DNA of 8,996 bases from the NCBI GenBank assembly GCA_002498205.1, contig DAGQ01000100.1, positions 1,001 to 9,996 on the forward strand, in the 5' to 3' direction. Position numbers and translations under genes: made by a program. Every line of letters starts with the position of its first letter. Positions within the stretch are counted from its first letter, which is position 1. The notes beneath the pieces were generated by a model. That model saw nothing but the letters and a program-made list of their open reading frames with translations. It was not told where the DNA came from and ran no database searches. This DNA comes from Euryarchaeota archaeon UBA596. GTDB taxonomy: Archaea; Thermoplasmatota; Poseidoniia; Poseidoniales; Poseidoniaceae. This document shows, piece after piece, positions 6,616-8,996 of this stretch.

Positions 6616-7659
6616 GTGGAAGAACATAAAAAAAGTTTATTTGGCGATACTTTAGATGAAGAATCAACTCTACCCAAGTCATCCGAAAAGATGTTTATTA
6701 GTGGAGATTTAAGTTCATATAGCCTACCTGAACAATTTTTGAAAGAAAAAAAGACAATGTCTGATTTTCTGAAAGGATTTTTATTTTGTTGTTTTTGTTG
6801 TTTTTTATTTTTTGTATTAATCATAATAACAGGATCAGTCGAGGAAGAAGATGAAACAAATACTGAGGAATTTTTTACTTCAGATGGCGAACAAAAAAAC
6901 ATTAGTTATGTTTTGAATCCTCTATGGGATATTGAGGAAGCATGCGATCTTGATATCCGAACAGATAATTATGAATATAATTTTAATCGAAAATGTTGGA
7001 AAAATGAAGTAGAAGGTGTATTACCAATCACTTTATATCAATCAGATATTGAAATTGCAACTTTTGACTCAGGAGATGAATTTGTTGAAATTAATCTCCC
7101 ATTTTCTATTTCAAATAATTCTTTAGTAGAATTTGAAGTTTACAAGAATTGGGATGAACCTGGTAGAATAAGTAATTTTTTTGTTAACGAGTCGAATTTC
7201 AGAACAAATTTTTCTGTAGAATTAACAGAATATACCTATGTAAGTGAATTAGGTTTTAATTTGAAAATCACTCCAGAAAATGGAAAAATTGAAAACTATT
7301 GGATAAATAAAAAAAATAATTGTTATTACTCACAAAGCTCAAAATGTACGTTAACAATTGGATGGGAAAGTGAAGTGGGGTTCATAGATATTAATTCTGA
7401 AATTATTATTATTTCACTAGAAGAGCCTTTATCAAAGGGGACATCTTTGGAAATAGAATATTATTCTTACGAATACAGTGCTATAGAAGATTTAATGATA
7501 CTATTCTTGTGGTTACCTCCCATAATATTTGTAGTAGGGATTGGAAGCATGATCTATAATAAAAAATCACAAATGGTTGCTGGTGCTAGTGCTGCAGTGT
7601 TACCTGCCATAATAATTACAGCTATAATTAGCTCAATAATTTTTGAAATTCTTTATTGA
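6616..7659 (+). CDS. Membrane protein with large outer domain, function unknown
   Basis: 347 residues, family not recognised. A charged N-terminal segment (about 1-50) precedes transmembrane helix 1 (about 51-73), which contains the Cys cluster FLFCCFCCFLFF. A large acidic, beta-rich region follows (about 75-290), with N-x-S/T sequons (NIS, NNS, NES, NFS) and a few Cys, expected outside the membrane. Two further helices (about 293-314 and 321-346), separated by a basic NKKSQ loop, close the protein with almost no tail. Start choice is uncertain: GTG 6616 has AGGAG 5 nt upstream and the frame is open from 6595; ATG 6757 would give a shorter protein beginning MSDFLKGF directly before helix 1 but has neither a Shine-Dalgarno nor a TATA box. 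It is divergent from the GT-B-like gene and ends 5 bp from the next, convergent gene. No enzymatic motif is seen. Confidence 0.65.
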   Translation: MEEHKKSLFGDTLDEESTLPKSSEKMFISGDLSSYSLPEQFLKEKKTMSDFLKGFLFCCFCCFLFFVLIIITGSVEEEDETNTEEFFTSDGEQKNISYVLNPLWDIEEACDLDIRTDNYEYNFNRKCWKNEVEGVLPITLYQSDIEIATFDSGDEFVEINLPFSISNNSLVEFEVYKNWDEPGRISNFFVNESNFRTNFSVELTEYTYVSELGFNLKITPENGKIENYWINKKNNCYYSQSSKCTLTIGWESEVGFIDINSEIIIISLEEPLSKGTSLEIEYYSYEYSAIEDLMILFLWLPPIIFVVGIGSMIYNKKSQMVAGASAAVLPAIIITAIISSIIFEILY

Positions 7660-7664
7660 TTATT

Positions 7665-8096
7665 TTATCTCCATTCCATATCATAATGTAATCCTATGGG
7701 CTTAATTTCAAAAACTTCGGAAACTATTTTGAAATCACATCTTTCGTACATTGTAATTGCCTTTATTCGAGCATTACACCAAATACCAGTACCCTCTTTT
7801 TTTACGATCATTTGTAATTTTTTAACAATTTTTGTACCGATTCCCTGATTTCTATAATTAGGCTCAACAGCCATGCCCCTTATACGATATTTACAACCAT
7901 TTTTTGGATCTACTTGCAATGTCGCACATCCAACTAACTTATTTTCAATAAAAGCACCTAGAAATTTTGTTCTTTTATCGTCATCAATACCGGGATAATG
8001 TGCAGACTCTCGGGGCTGATTTTCCCTTAAGACTCGAAATCTTAAATCAAGGTGTTCTTCTGTAATAAAACTCATCCATTTTAATTCACACCCCAT
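7665..8096 (-). CDS. GNAT-family N-acetyltransferase (small, stand-alone)
   Basis: 143 residues, a complete single GNAT domain. The N-terminal ITEEHLDLRFRVLRENQP (11-28) is a family hallmark, followed by FLGAFIENKLVGCATL (45-60). Acetyl-CoA binding motif A is IRGMAVEPNYRNQGIGTKIV (72-91), with the Q-G-I-G pyrophosphate loop. WCNAR (106-110), Y117 (the position of the usual catalytic tyrosine), CDF and FEIKPIGLHYDM (129-140) complete the domain. This is the common subgroup whose members end in a G.F.I..IGPH-type strand; substrates are mostly unknown small molecules or protein amines. ATG 8096 is chosen because TTTAATT ends 24 nt upstream, matching the other leaderless gene; ATG 8075 (MSFITEE) is an alternative. 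The gene is probably monocistronic, with no visible functional tie to the sugar operon. Confidence 0.88.
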   Translation of the reverse strand: MGCELKWMSFITEEHLDLRFRVLRENQPRESAHYPGIDDDKRTKFLGAFIENKLVGCATLQVDPKNGCKYRIRGMAVEPNYRNQGIGTKIVKKLQMIVKKEGTGIWCNARIKAITMYERCDFKIVSEVFEIKPIGLHYDMEWR

Positions 8097-8120
8097 ATGA
8101 TGTGCTGAACATATCCTTCC

Positions 8121-8127
8121 AATTAAA
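8121..8127 (-). promoter_or_regulatory. TATA-like box for leaderless transcript of the 8096 GNAT gene
   Basis: The minus strand reads TTTAATT, then GG and 22 further nt to the ATG. The spacing is identical to the TTTATT box of the gene starting at 2554, and no Shine-Dalgarno is positioned before this ATG. Confidence 0.5.
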
Positions 8128-8190
8128 TCATCTAATCAAATATTCATCGCGTGAAACATTTCATATACCTCTCCAGTCGTTCGAATAGTT

Positions 8191-8218
8191 AGAGGGAACA
8201 GTGGGTTCTCTAGAACAA
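8191..8218 (+). repeat. Imperfect 28-bp direct repeat, copy A, with central dyad
   Basis: Copy A matches copy B (8392-8419) at 24 of 28 positions. Its core GTTCTCTAGAAC (8205-8216) has 5-bp inverted arms around CT. Two of the four differences from copy B are symmetric partners in the dyad. The dyad centre is about 24.5 nt before ATG 8235, so it may serve as core promoter or operator for the small ORF. Confidence 0.6.
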
Positions 8219-8234
8219 AACGAGTGAAAAAAGA

Positions 8235-8414
8235 ATGAACGGAGTTAACAAAAGAAACAAAAACGTTGTACCAGAAAGCCAAATTGGCCAAAGTTTTAAC
8301 ACTTCAGAGTGTGCGTACGCGTTAGATTTAACCTCTTCTAAATTGATAGATATCTCCCAATTAGTACTTCACAATGTGGATTCAATTGGAAAGAGAGAAC
8401 AGAGGGTTTTCTAA
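8235..8414 (+). CDS. Possible small protein of 59 residues, unrecognised
   Basis: ATG 8235 opens a 59-codon frame ending in TAA 8412-8414. The sequence is soluble: a basic Asn/Lys-rich start (MNGVNKRNKN), then SECAYALDLTSSKLIDISQL, which could form an amphipathic helix, and a charged end (GKREQRVF). No known domain was recognised; one Cys and no membrane segment are present. In favour of a real gene: it fills most of the otherwise empty 330-bp space, copy A of the duplicated promoter-like element sits at core-promoter distance upstream, and GAGTGA precedes the ATG by 7 nt. Against: the length is within chance for AT-rich DNA, the stop lies inside copy B, and nothing similar can be recalled. 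It is followed 24 nt later by the TSP3 gene, so the region could instead be only leader or regulatory DNA. Confidence 0.38.
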   Translation: MNGVNKRNKNVVPESQIGQSFNTSECAYALDLTSSKLIDISQLVLHNVDSIGKREQRVF

Positions 8415-8419
8415 AACAA
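8392..8419 (+). repeat. Imperfect 28-bp direct repeat, copy B, with central dyad
   Basis: This is the second copy of the element at 8191-8218, 201 bp downstream, 24 of 28 identical. Its dyad is GTTTTCTAAAAC (8406-8417), and it overlaps the last codons and stop of the possible small ORF. Weaker similarity continues downstream to a shared GTGAAAAAA stretch and ATGAA at the start codon. Confidence 0.6.
8406..8417 (+). promoter_or_regulatory. Probable TATA-type box or operator of the right-edge TSP3 gene
   Basis: GTTTTCTAAAAC is centred 27.5 nt before ATG 8439. The TATA-like boxes of the two leaderless minus-strand genes are centred 27.5 and 28 nt before their starts. The perfect 5-bp symmetry could also mark a dimeric regulator's site. 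Confidence 0.4.
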
Positions 8420-8438
8420 CAATATAATGGTGAAAAAA

Positions 8439-8996
8439 ATGAATAAAAATAGAAAAATGAGTGTGCTAATTGCAATTCTTATGGCACTTTCAGCTTTAGC
8501 TGGAGTTAGTGCTACAGGATCAGATCCTCTTGACCCATCAGATGGTGGAGAAGATTGGGATGGTGATGGTTTAACGAATGCAGAAGAGCAAGCAGCAGGA
8601 ACGAATATGAATAACCCAGACAGTGATGGCGATGGACTCCCCGATGGTTGGGAAGTAGCGAATGGACTAGATCCTCTTTGGTCAGGAGATGCAAATGCTG
8701 ACGGAGATGGAGATGGATTAAGCAATACCCAAGAATACAATGCAGGAACAAACCCCTGGAGCGTAGATACTGATGGAGATGGTCGAAATGACAATATTGA
8801 CCAATATCCAACAGACCCTAACGATGGAGAACATACAGATTCTGATGGAGATGGAATTCCAGACGTCTATGATCCCGACAGTGGTCAAAGTCAAGGAGGT
8901 AATGGAAACGGCGGCGCAAATGGCGGTGGCGGTTCTAATGCTGATGGCGGCCAAGGCGAAGGTGAAGGCGGAGAAGGTCAAGGACAAGGACAAGGC
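8439..8996 (+). CDS. Secreted TSP3-repeat protein, N-terminal part (3' end outside window)
   Basis: 186 codons are visible and the frame is open to the right edge. A classical signal peptide is clear: basic start (MNKNRK), hydrophobic core (about 8-21), then AGVSA with likely cleavage after residue 25. Mature residues to about 38 are acidic; 39-148 carry five or six DxDGDG calcium-binding TSP3 loops (DWDGDGLTN, DSDGDGLPD, ADGDGDGLSN, DTDGDGRND, DSDGDGIPD) with NAEE-AGTN and NTQEY-AGTNP spacers typical of bacterial and archaeal TSP3/dockerin-like repeats. A Gly-rich linker follows and is cut off. ATG 8439 is preferred because the TATA-like dyad lies 27.5 nt upstream and GGTGA 5 nt upstream; ATG 8427 would add MVKK. 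Export probably goes through Sec. The function of the missing domain is unknown. Confidence 0.88.
   Translation, partial: MNKNRKMSVLIAILMALSALAGVSATGSDPLDPSDGGEDWDGDGLTNAEEQAAGTNMNNPDSDGDGLPDGWEVANGLDPLWSGDANADGDGDGLSNTQEYNAGTNPWSVDTDGDGRNDNIDQYPTDPNDGEHTDSDGDGIPDVYDPDSGQSQGGNGNGGANGGGGSNADGGQGEGEGGEGQGQGQG
8553..8882 (+). repeat. TSP3 calcium-binding repeats (coding)
   Basis: These are tandem DxDGDG loops with conserved spacers, the DNA showing recurrent gatggagatgga-like units. Three minus-strand open frames over this stretch arise only because the repeats lack stops on the reverse strand. Confidence 0.85.
8883..8996 (+). repeat. Gly/Asn/Gln/Glu-rich low-complexity linker (coding)
   Basis: Nearly every second residue is Gly, first with Asn and Ala, then as GEGEGGEG and GQGQGQG at the window edge. 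The codons favour GGC/GGT, so this tract is locally far more GC-rich than the rest of the window. It probably forms a flexible linker between the TSP3 stalk and a downstream domain. Confidence 0.8.

Noticed and set aside
6561..6902. N-terminal extension of the minus-strand GT-B-like gene to an ATG at 6902
   Set aside because: The extra 114 residues are antisense to the membrane-protein gene (Ser and Lys/Gln runs mirror its Glu and Cys/Phe codons), and a GGAGGT site marks a start at 6560.
8284..8320. Eight-base palindromes TTGGCCAA and GCGTACGC in the 8235-8414 region
   Set aside because: Short single palindromes without a second copy or a positional link to a promoter; insufficient to call a site or hairpin.
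8191..8419. Direct repeats as attachment sites of a tiny integrated element
   Set aside because: Recent att sites would be near identical; the copies differ at 4 of 28 bases and no integrase or foreign composition is seen between them.
8411..8993. Three minus-strand open frames over the right-edge TSP3 gene
   Set aside because: They are reverse-strand shadows of GAT/GGA repeat codons with Ser/Pro- or His/Leu-rich products; the plus strand has a signal peptide and coherent TSP3 repeats.

Overview
The window looks like a compact, AT-rich archaeal chromosome, most likely a planktonic marine euryarchaeon (Poseidoniales/Marine Group II, or the related Marine Group III). This is inferred from three things. 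Secreted proteins built of thrombospondin type-3 (TSP3) DxDGDG repeats lie at both edges. Several genes have a T/A-rich box ending 24 nt before the start codon (leaderless archaeal transcripts), while downstream operon genes carry GGAGG-type ribosome binding sites. Convergent genes are separated by only 0, 14 and 5 bp. No rRNA, tRNA, CRISPR array or insertion sequence was seen.

Layout. Bases 2-1714 hold the 3' part of a large secreted TSP3 protein whose start lies upstream of the window. A GNAT-family protein with an unusual C-terminal extension (1715-2554, minus) meets it stop codon to stop codon. A divergent four-gene operon follows (2647-5352, plus): a two-helix membrane protein of unknown function, a KdsC-like HAD phosphatase, a NeuB-type nonulosonate synthase and a NeuA-type CMP-nonulosonate synthetase. 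A GT-B-like glycosyltransferase (5367-6560, minus) converges on it. A divergent membrane protein with a large outer domain (6616-7659, plus) and a small GNAT acetyltransferase (7665-8096, minus) come next. The last 900 bases hold an upstream region with a duplicated promoter-like element, a possible 59-residue protein (8235-8414) and the 5' part of a second secreted TSP3 protein that runs off the right edge.

How the genes fit together. The phosphatase, synthase and cytidylyltransferase form a condensation, dephosphorylation and CMP-activation route to a sialic-acid-like sugar. The synthase resembles the animal 9-phosphate synthase NANS more than typical bacterial NeuB, and a phosphatase lies directly beside it, so a 9-phosphate route (Neu5Ac-9-P or Kdn-9-P type) is the best reading. 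The synthase ends exactly where the C-terminal SAF (antifreeze-like) domain would normally begin. The GT-B-like protein is a candidate for transferring the activated sugar. The flanking secreted proteins, one rich in N-glycosylation sequons, are possible acceptors, but this is inference from proximity.

Most interesting points: the SAF-less, NANS-like synthase with its phosphatase; a 28-bp element occurring twice, 201 bp apart, whose central dyad keeps its symmetry through paired changes; and the unrecognised small ORF between the copies.
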